From Acanthochromis polyacanthus (Eukaryota; Chordata; Actinopteri; Pomacentridae): a stretch of 64,000 bases of DNA. The translations under genes and the position numbers were made by a program. Under the pieces are notes generated by a model. That model made no database searches and was not told the DNA's origin. It saw nothing but the letters and a program-made list of their open reading frames with translations. Below, piece after piece: positions 11,961 through 25,460 of the stretch. Numbering within the stretch: the stretch's first letter is position 1; the number at the start of each line of letters is the position of its first letter. Where the stretch lies: contig NC_067131.1 of assembly GCF_021347895.1 (NCBI RefSeq), positions 11,622,653 to 11,686,652 on the forward strand, in the 5' to 3' direction.

Positions 11961-12629
11961 GTAAAGGATGTAGATTCATTGTTCCCTTAAAATAGTGACA
12001 GGTTTATTGTTTTGGTGCTAAATTTGCCTGAAGGGAGGCGAGAATTTACTTGAAAGTTTCAGTGTGGTAGGTCAATAGCTTAGAGGGTCTTGTTGTTGCT
12101 TCCCATCAGGGGATTGTGAAACTTGCAGTCAATGACAAGGTTAAACCTGCAGCCTGTATGTGGTGAGTCTGACTTCTACCTTTGTAGCAAAGTTTATTGT
12201 TGTCATTTTAGGGAGTTGCACGAGTTTGTGGTGGCTACGTACTAGTATTGCATTTGTAGAGACGCATTTCTGCTGTCTTGTCTATTCTCTTTGATGTAGA
12301 CGAGGTTGGCAAAGTAATAGAAACACATTTTGATGTCACTACGAACATCAGAAATGACCAGAAGGTTTCAACAAAAACTGAACATTATGACTTTCATAGA
12401 AGAAGGCATTTAACACAGCTTAACAAAGTGGTGGCTTATAAACTAAATAGTGGGTTCAGCAACTGTTCAATAAAACAATGTTATATAATATTGCGATTAA
12501 AACAGTATTTTTTTTTAGTATTTGACATGATAATTTCACTTCTTCACAAACTGCTGATGTTTGCATCTTGCATATTTATTAACCACGCCTGACGTACACA
12601 TCAGCGGGGTTACTGCATTCGTTTCGGTA

Positions 12630-12900
12630 TCTGGCTGGCTGGCTGGGTAAGTATGTATGTATGTATGTATGTGGGTGTGTGTGTATGTATGTCCGGTCAG
12701 ATATCTCTGCAAGTGCTGAAGTCAGGATGATCAAACTTGGCACTGACGATCGGTCTAAGGTCCCCTGCTCACTTGTGGAGTTAGAGGTCAGCAGATCAGG
12801 TAGGAAGGGATATACGTAGGATGATCAAAATTGAAAGCTACATGTGTGACGGTAGGGGCTGCACAGTGGCAGCGTGGTTCTGCCATCTACTGAGGGCTTG
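12630..12900 (+). repeat. Dispersed repeat with GTAT/GGCT microsatellite head
   Basis: Short tandem GGCT units are followed by GTAT units (12634-12690), then TCAGATATCTCTGCAAGTGC, a GATCAAACTTGGCAC segment and more unique-looking DNA. The layout (tandem tetranucleotides, then a conserved body) resembles the repeat at 59290-59612. The family was not identified. Confidence 0.5.
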
Positions 12901-15411
12901 TCCAGTTCAACTTCCAGTCAGTGTGAGTGCTTGAACGTCATGGCATGAAGGAAGGAAAGGGAAGATAGCATCTTGAAATTAAACATCTGGAGCATACAAG
13001 AATAGGGAGACTGGTTAGACTCACTTCCAAAGTCACTGTTGTCTGTGTGTCCTCGCTTCCACTCCCAATATGTGCTTCCCATTTGTTCCGCTGTTGTGCA
13101 GCTCTAGACTTGTCTCAATGCCATCGCAATGTTTGTAGTGTCTGACTTTAGGGTAGTGTGGATTGCAGTCACAAGTGACTTTTAATCTAATTGGATACCA
13201 CTTTGATTACCTGTACTCTGAAATTACAGCTGCCTCTTGGAATTTGCATATGTGAGTTCTCGCATACATGCTGAACACATAGCTTTCATTATGCAGCATT
13301 TGCAAAGCCAATTATTTTGGGAACATTTCAAATTCTCCAAGATTTAATTATTTACTAGCACACATTCTGCCTCCTGCCCCTCGTTTGCTGGTGTAATGCT
13401 ATGTTTGTTTAGGTCTTACCAGCAGCAGCTGTTCTTCAGTGGAATACCCATAAATAAGTGGCAGGAATGTGTATTGCATCATTGGCGTGCATCCCTGTGC
13501 AGGTGAGCGGCACAAACAAAACAGGGACTCACTCATATTAAAACATCACAGGTTAACTGTAGGTCTCCTCTTTACAGCTGTTGACTTTTTGTTGGGATTA
13601 AATACTTTTGACCTCTTTTTTGTTATACATTACGAATAAGAATAAAATGCTGTTAATAGCTCAATATGACCAGACTGGAGTTATATGCCATCACAAAATG
13701 TCTGTTTTAAGCCAAGAATATATTATTGTTACACTGTGAGGTGTGAAACTGTTGCTAAACTAGATTAAAAAAAATCTTTAAAGAAAGGTTAAATATATCC
13801 TACTAGCCTACGAGTACAAACCAGAGAAAAAGTACGTGGGCATTCTATGATTTTAACGCCTATATGTCTAGTTACCAAGGAGATACTTAGTGTGTTTTGG
13901 GGGGGAATGTTGAGCGATGACTGTGTTCCTCTGCAGTGCTGAATATTATATTTTATTAAAGCACAGATGCAGAGGTACTTGCAGGCTACCTTGGACAGCA
14001 CTTGAATGATGTGTTACCTGCTTTGGCCAAAACTTTCTCTTGGAGCAAATGTTGGCTGGCTCACTTGTATCATTGCATCCGAATCCGGAATTTTCCCAGA
14101 CACGAGCTGTGTCTCAATTCAGGAGGCGCGTCCTTGAAAGGCTGAGAACTGAATGTGTGACAGCGGTACAGCAATTCTACTTCAAATTATTGACTGACCG
14201 ATATATTTGGAACCAATACACATGAATTGTAATCTTTTATCAGCATGCGATAGCAGGGAGCCGTCATTCATAACTAGGGTTCTAGGTGACTGAATATGTA
14301 AAATATAAGTTGTGGCTGCCTTATAACTTCAGACACAGTTAAGGAGGTCTGTATCCCTACCACTGACCACCATCTTTGTCCACTGCCAGCTGCTTATCTG
14401 ATGAATGATTTCTGGTAGTTCAACCGTGCCATGCCATGGAACTGCCCAAGCATAGTTGAATTTTTCCACTTGTTTTTAAGAATTACTTGCTTGAACTTAA
14501 ACGGAGCCTTTAAGCGGTTGATTTCTGAACATGAGAGTGGTATAAAATGTTTGACATGTCAAGTTTATCGTTGCAGCGTTTGTGCGCACAAAAGTGGAAA
14601 TATCCTTAAAAACTGCCAAACCGAAGTTGGAGCATTTTTCCTGTTTACGGTAATGTATCCTCATGGACTTGATGCTGTCTGGGATAGTTCAGACACGTGT
14701 GAACATGAACAAATGGTAGGCAAAGGCGAAAATGGTAAACATGGCAATTACTGTAAAAATGATTCAGCTTTATAAGACAGATCCCACGCAACATGTTTCT
14801 GTGCTGAAATCAATTTTCCATTTGCTCAGACCTGTGTCTGATGTAGACTTATTTTGCATTTGTCTTGTCTGGGCAACAACTGGGAATTTATCGATTGCAC
14901 TGCACTGGGTGAATTATTTATTGAAAACTTGATTGTAGCTGCATCTAAATGATATTTTTACATAGTGTGTAGCCTATATGCAAAACAGCATTGGGAGGAG
15001 ACCGTGCAAACTTTGCTCAGTAGATTTTAATTAACAGTACCAAGTATGTTGCTCTGTTTTACTGATGATCACAGCGGCGTAAATTTTGCACCATATGCAA
15101 AATGCGATATGGACACACACACACACACCAGGATTTCTCTTGGCACCGCTCACGCTTGTTACACCACCACTGTAGCGCTCTTTCTGTTGCTGTAGATACA
15201 CAAACTCACAAATAACAGTGTTGTTTCAGTTCAGCAGTCTCCCCCTTCTGAGTCATGTTTTATTCTGCCTTTGTTGACGAGTGCACGCGTACACCCCGCA
15301 TACATTCATGCGCTCATCCACCGTGCAAACACAGTCACTCCTTGATTCAGCCCCTCGCTCTGTTGTTGCACTGATGTACACACAAACAGATATGCGCACA
15401 CGCAGAGCACC

Positions 15412-15433
15412 TCTCTCTCTCTCTCTCTCTTTC
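15412..15433. repeat. (CT)n microsatellite
   Basis: A run of about ten uninterrupted CT dinucleotides. Confidence 0.9.
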
Positions 15434-18400
15434 TGTGCAGTTTCCACTGGCGTCTCCCTCTGCCCTGCCCTCTAATCAAAGCCATATGTTCTCCAGATCC
15501 CTTTTGCATGAAAAGTCTGTTCTGTTTGCAGCGCTGCTCCCAGCCTCTCACTTTGTTACTGACAGATGGAGCGCTTGTTCAGAACGAAAGGTAACCTGCA
15601 AAAGACTTCATGATCATGTATCATCATATTAGCCGTGTTTTTTTTTTTTCCCTTTTCTTTTGCTGCATCCTCTCCGTCTGATACCGATGCTGTCCGTGTC
15701 AACTTGACGGCAGTATAAATTGGTAATGGGATGGCAGTTCTCTCTCACTTAAATCACTCACAGTCCTGCGTTTCCACTGTTGGAGTATTTATGAGCTGTT
15801 CTGGTGACTGGTTGGAGTAAAATCTTCCTGAATCTAAATGTGTCAGTTCATAGCCTCAATCACTCCGGAGACATCACAATGTTAAAGATTTTTAGTGTGT
15901 GAAGATCTACGTCGCCTCTTCAGATGAATCAGTCTTTATTATTAACGGATCATGTTGCAATGGAGGCATAAATTAGGCTGCTTGTATGTATAAATATAAG
16001 AACTGCTGTCATTTTGGACCAATTATGTGTCTATGATTAACACAACCAGCTCTCTTTTTATATGGTTGCCTACCAGTGACTCATTTTGCGTCCAAAACCG
16101 AAGATTTAATAAGACTTTCTTCAAAAGATTGATAATTGGTGCTTTAAATTCTCCTAAAAAAAGGGCATGCCATCGTGTATATCTGGAAAAAGTACAATTT
16201 TTCTGAGTTAATTTACTGAAATTTTCAGGCCAGCTGGTGGAAAGCAGTTTTTCATCAGTTCTTACCCAGTTGAGCTTTGATTTTCTGCCCAAAGTTGGGT
16301 GCCACCGGCTTTCTTTTAAAGTTGGGGAAAAATCAAGTCTTTATTAAATAGCTGAAATGCTTTTTTTAGTTGTTTCTGTTTTAAAAAAAACACAACAGTA
16401 AACAGAAGTGACGCAATTACTTGTTTAATCTGTTGATTTTTGAAGAAATCCACAACTTGTTAGTTAATGTGTGACAGCTCTTACTCTATAACTAAATTAT
16501 AAAACTTCTTTTTTTTAATCACATTCAGACACACAGCGTTGTGACGCGTTAGCTGTGGCAGCGGTTCGGAATTTTTTCAGGTGCTGATTATTTGATTACC
16601 ACCTGGTCTGATTTTCTTTCAGCCTGGTCAAAATTCCTCTGCCCACAGTCATTCTTACAATAATGCCCCCAGAAATCCAAAACAACATTCAAATATGCTG
16701 CATATGTTGTAAAATAGAAACGCTCTCATCTTTGTTCTATCTTGCAAAAGCACGTATCTCTCTAAACTTCCCAGCTCCACTGATCTGTGTCCATGCTGAG
16801 GTCTTGGCGCTGCGTGGTAACATTTATTCGTTTCTTTTCAACTGTGGAAGCTTTAAGGAATGTGATTCTATTGTAGTCACATGATGCGTCTTTTCTTCTC
16901 TCACCCCCTGTGTTGAAGAGAGGGGGGCTCTTTGTCTTGAAGATTGCATTATAAGGCTGAAGACTTTAAAGGAACTGTGCAGGATTTTGTGCTACTAGAA
17001 CTTAGAGATGGCCGTATAGGACATTTTTAATTCCAGTGCAGCCCCACAGCACTGAATGTCTACTTTGAATTTCATTCCTCTTAACTATGTGCTAATCTGT
17101 TTATGCACTTTGTGGTTTGGGTAGCTGTCAGGGCGCATGAATTGTCAAAAAAATATCTTTTAATGGATACTCTGGTTTTCATGGCCCAGTGTCAATTGAA
17201 TGTTATTTTGATAATGCTTCACTAAATACTTGTCAATAGTTAGTATTTGAATCTAGGTTAATTTTCTCAAATTGCTGGTCCTGGAGTTTGTCCATGCCTA
17301 GTTGCATTGCATTCTTAATTTTAATTTTAATTTCAGCACTTTCTTTGCAGTACTAACAGTCACTAGTCTTCTTGGCATCAGCAAAGTATTTGTGACTAAA
17401 GGGATAATCTACTGGAAATGTGAAATTTTCACTGGTGACACCAGCAGGAGCGTCACCCTATTGTACTCACATGGCATGCCTTTATTTTCTCTGATCTCTG
17501 CACAACAGAAAAGGGGATTCCTTCTCTCCCTGACCTGCTTAGTATGCCACTGGAATGTTCAAGATCCAATGCTAAATCTTAGTGTGAAGTATTTAGTGGA
17601 GTATTTTGGAGGCTCAGCAGGATAAGTGGCATTTCAGCTTGGTGTGAATACAGCTTTCGTTTTGATATTTCTCCACGCTGTTTGTTTTCTTTTGCTTTAA
17701 AGTTAGCCTAAAAAATCGAAGGTTTTCACCGCATTGTTGCTTGCTTCCTCACTAAGTGGGCTTTACTTTCCTGTGCCCCCATGTGACGGTGGATCCAATC
17801 ATATAACGGGCTGTGAGTCATCGTTTGGATGAGTTGTGAAATAATCCCTAATGAATGGACGTTAGAATAAAGGCCCCGTGTTGAGGGGATAAACAGCGAT
17901 TTAGTGCCAGGAGTTCAAACACTGTTCCAGTCCTGAGACACAAACTCATTAAAGCAAATTGTCACTTATTATGATTGAATACCCATTATTAATAAAGAGG
18001 TTATTCCACATAGCTGAGTGGTTGAGTGTCTAAAAAAAAATAACCCTCACCCTAAAAAAAAAAATCCTAATTTTAATCCTATTCCCATAATTTTTGCCCT
18101 GAGCTACCTGTTGCTCATCAATTTCTAATGGCTAACAGAGAGTCCTCCTTTTTGCCACCTGTTTCATTCAAGTATAACATTTCTTGAAATTAGGGATTGA
18201 TGGATTTTTTTTAATTTAAAAACTTTTTTTTAGGGCCTATACCTATGCCTACGAGGCCCTCCTCTGTTTATATGGGATCGACTGAGATTGATCAGTTTGT
18301 CTCCCACAGTTATGTCTGCCGCTCTTCTCTATTTTCTTAATAGTTCACTTTTGTTTTAAAAACTCTGTTTCAGGGTAATTTGTGGCTGCCTATCTTATCC

Positions 18401-18922
18401 ACTAGCCAGTAGCGTAGCATTAGCCACTGTGAGAGAAACTATTTTCCTTGTTTGTGGCAACAGCTTGTGCTTCTTGTCTGTTTGTTCTGTTGGTTCTGTT
18501 TAGGCCGATAATCAGTCTGTCCATACTTGAAAATATAATCCAACTGCTGAATCAAAGAGTGATTTCAGCATGCTGGCCTTTTATTATAAACACGGGTATG
18601 AAGTACATTTGTTCTACTTCTGAAGATCATGGTACTGACATGCCATAGGAATGATGTCCTTTATGTGACACAAAACTTGTACTACATAGTGATTGAGTGA
18701 CAAATTACTTGGTATATACTCATTTCTTTAATAAGCAGTACAACTACTTTATTAGATGTTTTTGTTCTTTTATCCATCACACAATACCATCAGGCGCATG
18801 TTTGATCTGTACCAAAGTCGTTCTGCAACGATCTCAAATAGTTACAGAGTTCTAAGAAGCTACGGTATCTTCGGTGAAAAGTAGAATAAGGAATCCAGTG
18901 ACTGATATTCCTGCCCATAAAG

Positions 18923-19110
18923 AACCTTGATCTCAACATCACTGACTCAGTTTGGAATCGCATGAAGAGACAGAAGCAGAAACGGTCTGAGTCGTCAGAA
19001 CTGATATCCAAGGTACTTGGAGCAATCAGCCTGCCAAATGTCTTGAAAAACTGCACACAGGAGTACCTCTTAGGGGGTGCTGTTATGAAGACAAGGGGTA
19101 AAGGGGTAGC
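18923..19110 (+). pseudogene. Fossil Tc1-like transposase C-terminus
   Basis: The frame from 18923 reads NLDLNITDSVWNRMKRQKQK and then, about 50 residues later, AVMKTRGKGVAV. This follows the C-terminal layout of Tc1-like transposases: a SPDLNxIExxW motif carrying the third catalytic acid, then a helix, then a VLKAKGG-like end. The catalytic glutamate is aspartate here and the SP of SPDLN is lost. No inverted repeats or other transposase segments were found around it, so this is an old remnant. Similarity is moderate and assignment rests on motif order. Confidence 0.55.
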
Positions 19111-20304
19111 TGTGCCACATTTAAATGATAATCAAAACCATGCATGGCGTTGTTTTTGAAAGCATCCTCACTACTACTTGTGCACAGAATGGCAGAATGC
19201 AAGTAACCTTTAGAGATAAATGAGGGAACAACTGACGCACAACCAAATAAAAAAAAATATATATACACAGCTCTTTGTTAACCATCTGACTCTGATTATA
19301 TCCAGTTTCTTCAGGACCCTTCAGAGGTGCTGAGATCATACCCCTTTGCTTTCATCAACATGTGTTACATTTTATTGCATCATGAGAAATATTGGGTCTC
19401 ATTGGAGAGAGCAGAGAAGGCCGAAGATAAACGCAGACAACTGTCTGTTCTTATTTCTGAAAGGTTTTGTGGTGGTGTGGTTGATGCTGATGAGACATAC
19501 TTGGCTTCTATTAAAGTATATAAGCTCTCTAAAACAGTATACATGCCCATTTTTGCTTGAAACATTTGCCATTTTTTCAGAGAATACATTGCCTCCAGTA
19601 TTTTTTGATAAATCTGAAGTTTTGAATTTCCAGCTTGTGTTTTAAATACAACTAAGGACATATGTGCTACAAGTTTCTGCTGGTTGCCTTCAGGATGTGA
19701 TGTCTTCTGTTCTTTAAATGCATTTTGATTGTAGTTTGTATAATAGGGTTATAACTTTTTGAACTTTCTTTCCAAAATCAAAGTCCTGCATCATGATTGG
19801 ATGAACTTTTTGGTATAATTGAAGAAACCAAACTCCATTTTCAACACTCTTTTAAAAAAGTCCCCCCGAAACAAAAAAGTATTAAATACACATTACAGCC
19901 AATCACATGGCTTATAAAGTGAAAGCAAGAATAGAAACTGATACTCCAGTATATTATGATGGCAGTACAACTTATCATTGATCCATTATCAGTCATATTG
20001 ACTTGTAATGGCCCTTGTGATAACTTAGCACGGTTTCAAATTTCATATCATTGTTGTTTTATTCATGGATTTCAAAACAAAACAGTATAATGAAGCAATG
20101 AATGTGCAAAACAGTGAATGCGATTTAACTACCTTTGGATGGGTGAGGTTATTTCCTCATGTTTTCAGTGTTTGTGCTCAACTCACTTTCTGTATCGCAG
20201 CTTCATATTTACAATACAAACATAAGAATAGTGTCAGTGTTCTCTTCTAACTGTTATCAAGAATACTGACGCCGCAATTTTTCAGAAAATTAGGTCACTA
20301 TAAG

Positions 20305-20671
20305 GGGGCTGCACAGCGGCGTAGTGGTTAGCACTTTCACCTTGCAGCAAGAAGATCCCGGTTCGACTCCCGGGTTGGGCCTGGGATCTTTCTGCATGGA
20401 GTTTGCATGTTCTCCCTGTGCATGCGTGGGTTTTCTCCGGGTACTCCGGCTTCCTCCCACAGTCCAAAAATATGCTGAGGTTAATTGATCACTCTAAATT
20501 GCCCATAGGTGTGAATGTGAGTGTGCTTGTCTGTCTGTATATGTAGCCCTGTGACAGACCGGCGACCTGTCCAGGGTGTCCCCTGCCTTCGCTCAAGTCA
20601 GCTGGGATAGGCTCCAGCACCCCCCGCGACCCTAATGAGGATAAAGCGGTGTATAGAGGATGGATGGATGG
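20305..20671 (+). mobile_element. tRNA-headed SINE, full length, 367 bp
   Basis: The head has a polymerase III A-box-like GTAGTGGTTAGCA and a perfect B box GGTTCGACTCC near 20360. The body carries the familiar teleost segment with GGAGTTTGCATGTTCTCCC, TTTCTCCGGGTACTCCGGC and GGCGACCTGTCCAGGGTGT, and the tail is (GGAT)n. Identical 13-base direct repeats, AGGTCACTATAAG, flank it at 20292-20304 and 20672-20684, as expected for target-primed reverse transcription by a partner LINE. The intact duplication argues for a relatively young insertion in the plce1 intron. Confidence 0.92.
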
Positions 20672-20876
20672 AGGTCACTATAAGTCACTGCAGACTTTTG
20701 TATTGTCTTGTAATTGTCGGTCAGGCGACTGTCAAGGTGATCATGTCTGGTAGTAAATTATGTCCAAACTTGAAGACAGAATGCATTTTGATTGGCTGCT
20801 GAACCTGGGGAGGAAGGCCCATCCCTCGTGTTGTCTGTTTGCTCTGTCTGTCTCACCAACACTCTGTTTCACTCAG

Positions 20877-20962
20877 TTTACGAGAAGATAGTTGGCAGGA
20901 ATCCTGAACCACCTGGAAAACTTGGAGTGTTACTTTTATAGAGCCATAAAGCCAGATGACAT
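20877..20962 (+). other. Candidate non-coding internal exon (plce1 5' UTR)
   Basis: An 86-bp stretch is bounded by a long pyrimidine tract with CACTCAG acceptor (AG 20875-20876) and a consensus donor ACAT|GTAAGTA at 20963. It has no useful open frame. Position between the putative first exon and the first coding exon suggests an optional 5' UTR exon. Splice signals alone are the evidence. Confidence 0.4.
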
Positions 20963-23900
20963 GTAAGTACCGTCAGAAGGTTAGATAGAAGAATTGTGTT
21001 AGAAGCAAACCTTCAAATAGGGATTGAATTCTGATGTGTTGGACAATATTGTATGTAATAAGGCACGTGAAGTAGAAGTGATTGAGTGTTATCTTGGTCA
21101 GTGCACTTGTCACTCTGAGTGACCTGGTTTCCAGTGTGTGTGTGTGTGTCTGTCTGCATTTTTAGCCTTAGGCTGAGATTTAGCCTGGAAGAGACGTTTA
21201 CTTTGCCAGTCAGGGTCACAGTTCAGCTGATAATGAGAGCTACTTTTAACAGTGTAAAGTGTGTGTGGTTGTTTTTTAGGCTTACTCTCTGCTTACTTTT
21301 TGATTACTGGTGGTTTCTTTTGTGCGTTTGTAAGTCTCACCTTTTGAGACAGACGCATGGCAGATCTGCCGTGGTTGTGGTGTTGAGAAGTCTTTTTTTT
21401 TTTTTTTCTGGCCGTTTCTTTGCACATTCTGTAAATTATAGGATGGACACTAAATGGAGCACAACACATCTATATCAAACCTCATTTCACCTACGCATGC
21501 ATCAACTTCAAGTTTCCACTGTGTGGAAATGCTATCCCGCCGCTAATTTAAGAGTGATTTTAAATTAGCTTGATGGAAAACACAGCTGTGCATCATACTT
21601 CTCAGTGCATGTCTTCAGGATTTAAAGCCACAGTATGGAACCTCTTGCCTTGAGTAGCCAAAATGTTGTCCTCGTGCTGCCCTCCTGACCCATAATAGGG
21701 CAGGTCCATGCTCTAACGTGTCATGTTTTGTGTCCTCACATGACATTAGTTTCAATGAGACGACTAACATCTGTGTGGTCGCAGCATGACTACAAGCTAC
21801 ACAGTGATGGTTTCTAATGATAAAAATGTTTTACATGTTTTAGATTATGTATTTCTTTGCTCTTTCATTTCTCATTTCTTCTTCCATTTGTTGTTGTTGC
21901 CATGACTTGCCTGTGCCACACCTAAACTTGATGGCAGTTGCTCTCAATATTATACATACCAAACTTGATTTCAAGCAATAGGGAATATAGACAAGTTCAT
22001 ACAGGTTTTCAGAAAGATGCAGCATTGTTGTAATTATAAGTAAATCGGTCCCTAATTATGATTTGATGCCAAAAATTAACACAAGTGCTGGAAAGAGATA
22101 CTGTTTACAGTCACACATCTTAACTAAGGTTGCATATGCTCTTTGCCAGCTTTTGATCAATCTGGTTGGACCTGTTGGTTAACTGTGACACATGCTGGTG
22201 AGATTCTCAGTGTCGTGGATTGGAGTGGGTTCTCTCCACAGCCAAGAAAAGCATGCTCCAAAAATGCGGTCTGACGTGATGAAAACTGGCTGATAAAAAC
22301 ATGAGCTCTTGCGAATGGACTTTGTTTTGATTAGCTTAACCGCGGCTACGCTTTTTCTGACAAACATTCAGAAACTGAGGGGAAAAGCCTTGCCTTTCCC
22401 TGTCGTGTCAGCATGTCAGTGGGTCAAATGTCATAACAATGTTGCTCCAGGGAAGCAGCTCCCATATGTTGCAGTTTCAGTCTAGCGGCACGATATTCCA
22501 CTGTACACTGTGCAACCAGCACACATGAAGTTCATGTCCTCATGTGCCTGAGGACTTGTTGTTACATTTTTTTTTTCAAGGCAAGTAAGCGTGTATTTTT
22601 ATTTCTTGCATTTTGTTTTGATTTTCATTATACTCCATTAAATTAGACGGGATAAGAGAAGATTAACTTGACAATAGATGCATTTTTTTGTGTGTGTTTA
22701 CATGTGTGAGAGGTGGTTGCGTTGTTACACACATAGATTTTACAAAAATTCTCTGTCGACCCTGATCTCTTTTATGACGGGCCATAAAGCAAGTTTCCAC
22801 AGTGTTCACTGCCACTCACTTTTCAGTATTGATGTGCTGCAAAAATGCTTTGTAAATATTGTAAATGAATTAGCAAACTATTTTCTATCAGATACTTTTG
22901 TCCATGTTGCATGCAAAATACATTTTTATTATACTGATTGCTAAAGAACATTTTGAATTGGAACACTTTACATATCCATTTTCACTGGCCTTTATTAGTT
23001 CTGAATCTTTGCATGTTTCCTCTTTATGAGAAGTGGTTTATTCTTTTAAACCCTCCTCAGCAGCCATGGCAAAACAGTGACCACTGGAGCTCTGTTTTGT
23101 TTTTGCATCTGCCTTTCATGGAGTGCAAGACTCAATTGATAAATAGCGCCATGAGGCAGTCCTATTTCTAGTGTCCCAGCATCACAGGTTATCATTTTTG
23201 AGGCATTAAGTCAGTGTCGTCAAAGCTGCACAGTCGAGGAAGTTTCATGCCACTGTTAGTTTATGAATGAGGAAACTGTCTGTTTCATCCCTTTGACTGC
23301 ATTTCTGTCTGTGTAAATGTTGCACAGTGCCTTGAAAACTGTCTGAAGACATTCACATGCACATTGATATATGTGTGTGTGTGTGTGCGCCTCCCAAACA
23401 CACACACACTGACACACAAAACATCCCAACCGTGGCCCTCACATTTTGGCAGGAAATTAAGGGCTGTGGCCACTCTAATTATAAGGTTCCAGGCACTAGT
23501 TTTCGAGATTTATTCATCGTTGGCCACCATCACGATACCAGAACCACACAAATTAGTATGCGTGCATGTTGTGGGTAAATGTGTGTTAAGCATGTATTTC
23601 ATTCCCTGCTCAGCTCTGATGCACTCGATTACTGCTGTGATAGATTCATGTAGACAGAAGTGAAATAAGTATTGTTGAATCGCCAGTCTTTATTTATGTG
23701 ACGAATGCCAGACGACTGGACAACTCAGTTTCATTGGCATGCTGTGTAGTATTATGGATGTACATCATCAGTCACTCTTTTTTTCTTCCTTTTCAGCTAC
23801 TGGCGGTCGTCTGAGTTTGCATAATGGCTTCTTTTAAACAGTACGTGCCTTCATTTCGAGGCAGCAGTGTTGTATTTCAAGACTGCTGGACAATGTCAGA

Positions 23901-24549
23901 ATAAAGAGTCCTGATAGTGGCAAGGCGAAACCATGGCGATAAAGATAACCAGCTTGTGTGGTTAAGGATGAGGGGACTTTCCTTTCTCTTACTTTTGATG
24001 ATGATGTTGGACATTCAGAGTGTTTTTCCTAATTCATGCTGTTCTCTAAGGCACTGCTTTATTGAAGAATGGGGGAAAAAAAAAACTACCTAAATACGGT
24101 GTTTCTCAAACAGGAGTTTAGCTGTACCATGAATGTAACAATAAGTTCATCTCAGTGTCAAGAAAGTAAAATGTACTATTTGTATTCCTATTGTAGCTGT
24201 GATGAGTGTAAAAAACAATTCCTTTTTCTTTTTTTTCTGTCACAATGAGTTACGCTCTGTGCAGTGATTTGGTGGAACAGTTATAGATAAAATAGCTGAT
24301 GTGATGAAAGAAGAAAGCGCAGTAGGGAATGAAAGAAATCTGGAATCTTTCAAGCTGAGAAAAATGCCTTTTGCTTTGTGCGCTTCTCATATCTCTCAGG
24401 TTTGCTTTGACTCTGTCGTGTTTTTTTTTTTTTTTTAATTTATCGGCCTCATCATACCGCGTTCAAATATGCTTTAATGGCCTGAAAGAGTAAAAATGTA
24501 CAACTGTGAAAATAATACTTTCTGCATGTGTGTTCTCTTTGTTCCTCAG

Positions 24550-24630
24550 GGCCTGCGAGTGGATAATCATGCCACGTAAACAAGTCTCGGGTCAGACGGA
24601 GCTCTTGCGCACAGGGACACACACGGGCTT
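24550..24630 (+). other. Candidate non-coding internal exon (plce1 5' UTR)
   Basis: An 81-bp segment, richer in CpG than its surroundings, follows TTTGTTCCTCAG (AG 24548-24549) and ends at a GTAAGC donor at 24631. It lies about 0.8 kb before the exon with the plce1 start codon. RNA reads spanning these sites would be needed for proof. Confidence 0.4.
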
Positions 24631-25460
24631 GTAAGCTGTGACTGCGACCACGCTATCAAGGAAATTCCTCGGTCCTCCAGGGTCACCTCGGTGGGTTTCT
24701 CTATCTGCCAGTTTGTACAGCTGCACAAGCTTCTGTTTTCACAACACACACAGACAGAGCAGACTCTGTATGGATGTGCTGTCTTAGCCACTCAAGAAAT
24801 CACTGGAAGCTGAAGGCATTACTTGCCTCAGTACAGGCCTATGCCCATGATGGCACACTGTCACTGAATACACGACTTAGGACTGTTGTGTAGCATGACC
24901 TGATGTGGATCTTTTTAATTACCTATCCAATTAACATGGGCTCAAAAGTAATACATTTAATCTTAAGGATTAATGACTACTGATGAAATGATTGAAGTTG
25001 CGTGAGTATTATGTAAATTAATAGGTTAATAGGCCAAAACAGAATGTACTCCACTCCCTTCAGAAGTAGTCATCCAAACCAGTTGAGTTAGTGAACATGA
25101 ATGCTGTCACTTTACAAAATATACAGTGTTGCGAATAATGATTATAGATCAATCTCTAGATTTTTTATTAAAAATATTATTTATTTGTCTGTAATAATTT
25201 CCCATACATCAAGAGACACCTGAAAAAATGTTCAAGTATCTTGCTAAATGTAAAGATACTCATGGTAGAAAAGGCACAAAAAAAATCAATAGTTGATGAC
25301 TAATTTTCATACAATCAGCCGGATCTTCCCTCTCTAGTAACAGATAAATACAAGTCAGTGTCAGAATTTCTCTTTAATGCTGTCATCAACAGTCAAGTGC
25401 TTCTTCTTTTCAAAGCTGCAGTGAGACAAAGGACCAAACAGGACGCCACAGGGAGACACG

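Larger units (their letters stand above)
10401..20304. other. Probable plce1 intron 1 (5' part) without coding exons
   Basis: No coding exon was recognised. Notable contents are listed separately: a local duplication at 11640-11960, a tetranucleotide-bearing repeat at 12630-12900, a (CT)n tract at 15412-15433 and a Tc1 fossil near 18923. The 13-base sequence AGGTCACTATAAG at 20292-20304 is the left target duplication of the SINE. The rest is AT-rich sequence. Confidence 0.4.

Noticed and set aside
14431..14775. 114-codon frame with several cysteines
   Set aside because: Cysteine spacing fits no zinc-finger pattern, no splice context and no similarity recognised.
20320..20375. tRNA gene from the A/B boxes
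   Set aside because: No cloverleaf-capable anticodon arm; the segment is the head of a SINE with target duplications at both ends.
23800..23843. Short segment between a TTCCTTTTCAG acceptor and a GTACGT donor
   Set aside because: Only about 44 bp with a weak donor; its ATG is out of frame with the plce1 start, so it was not listed as an exon.
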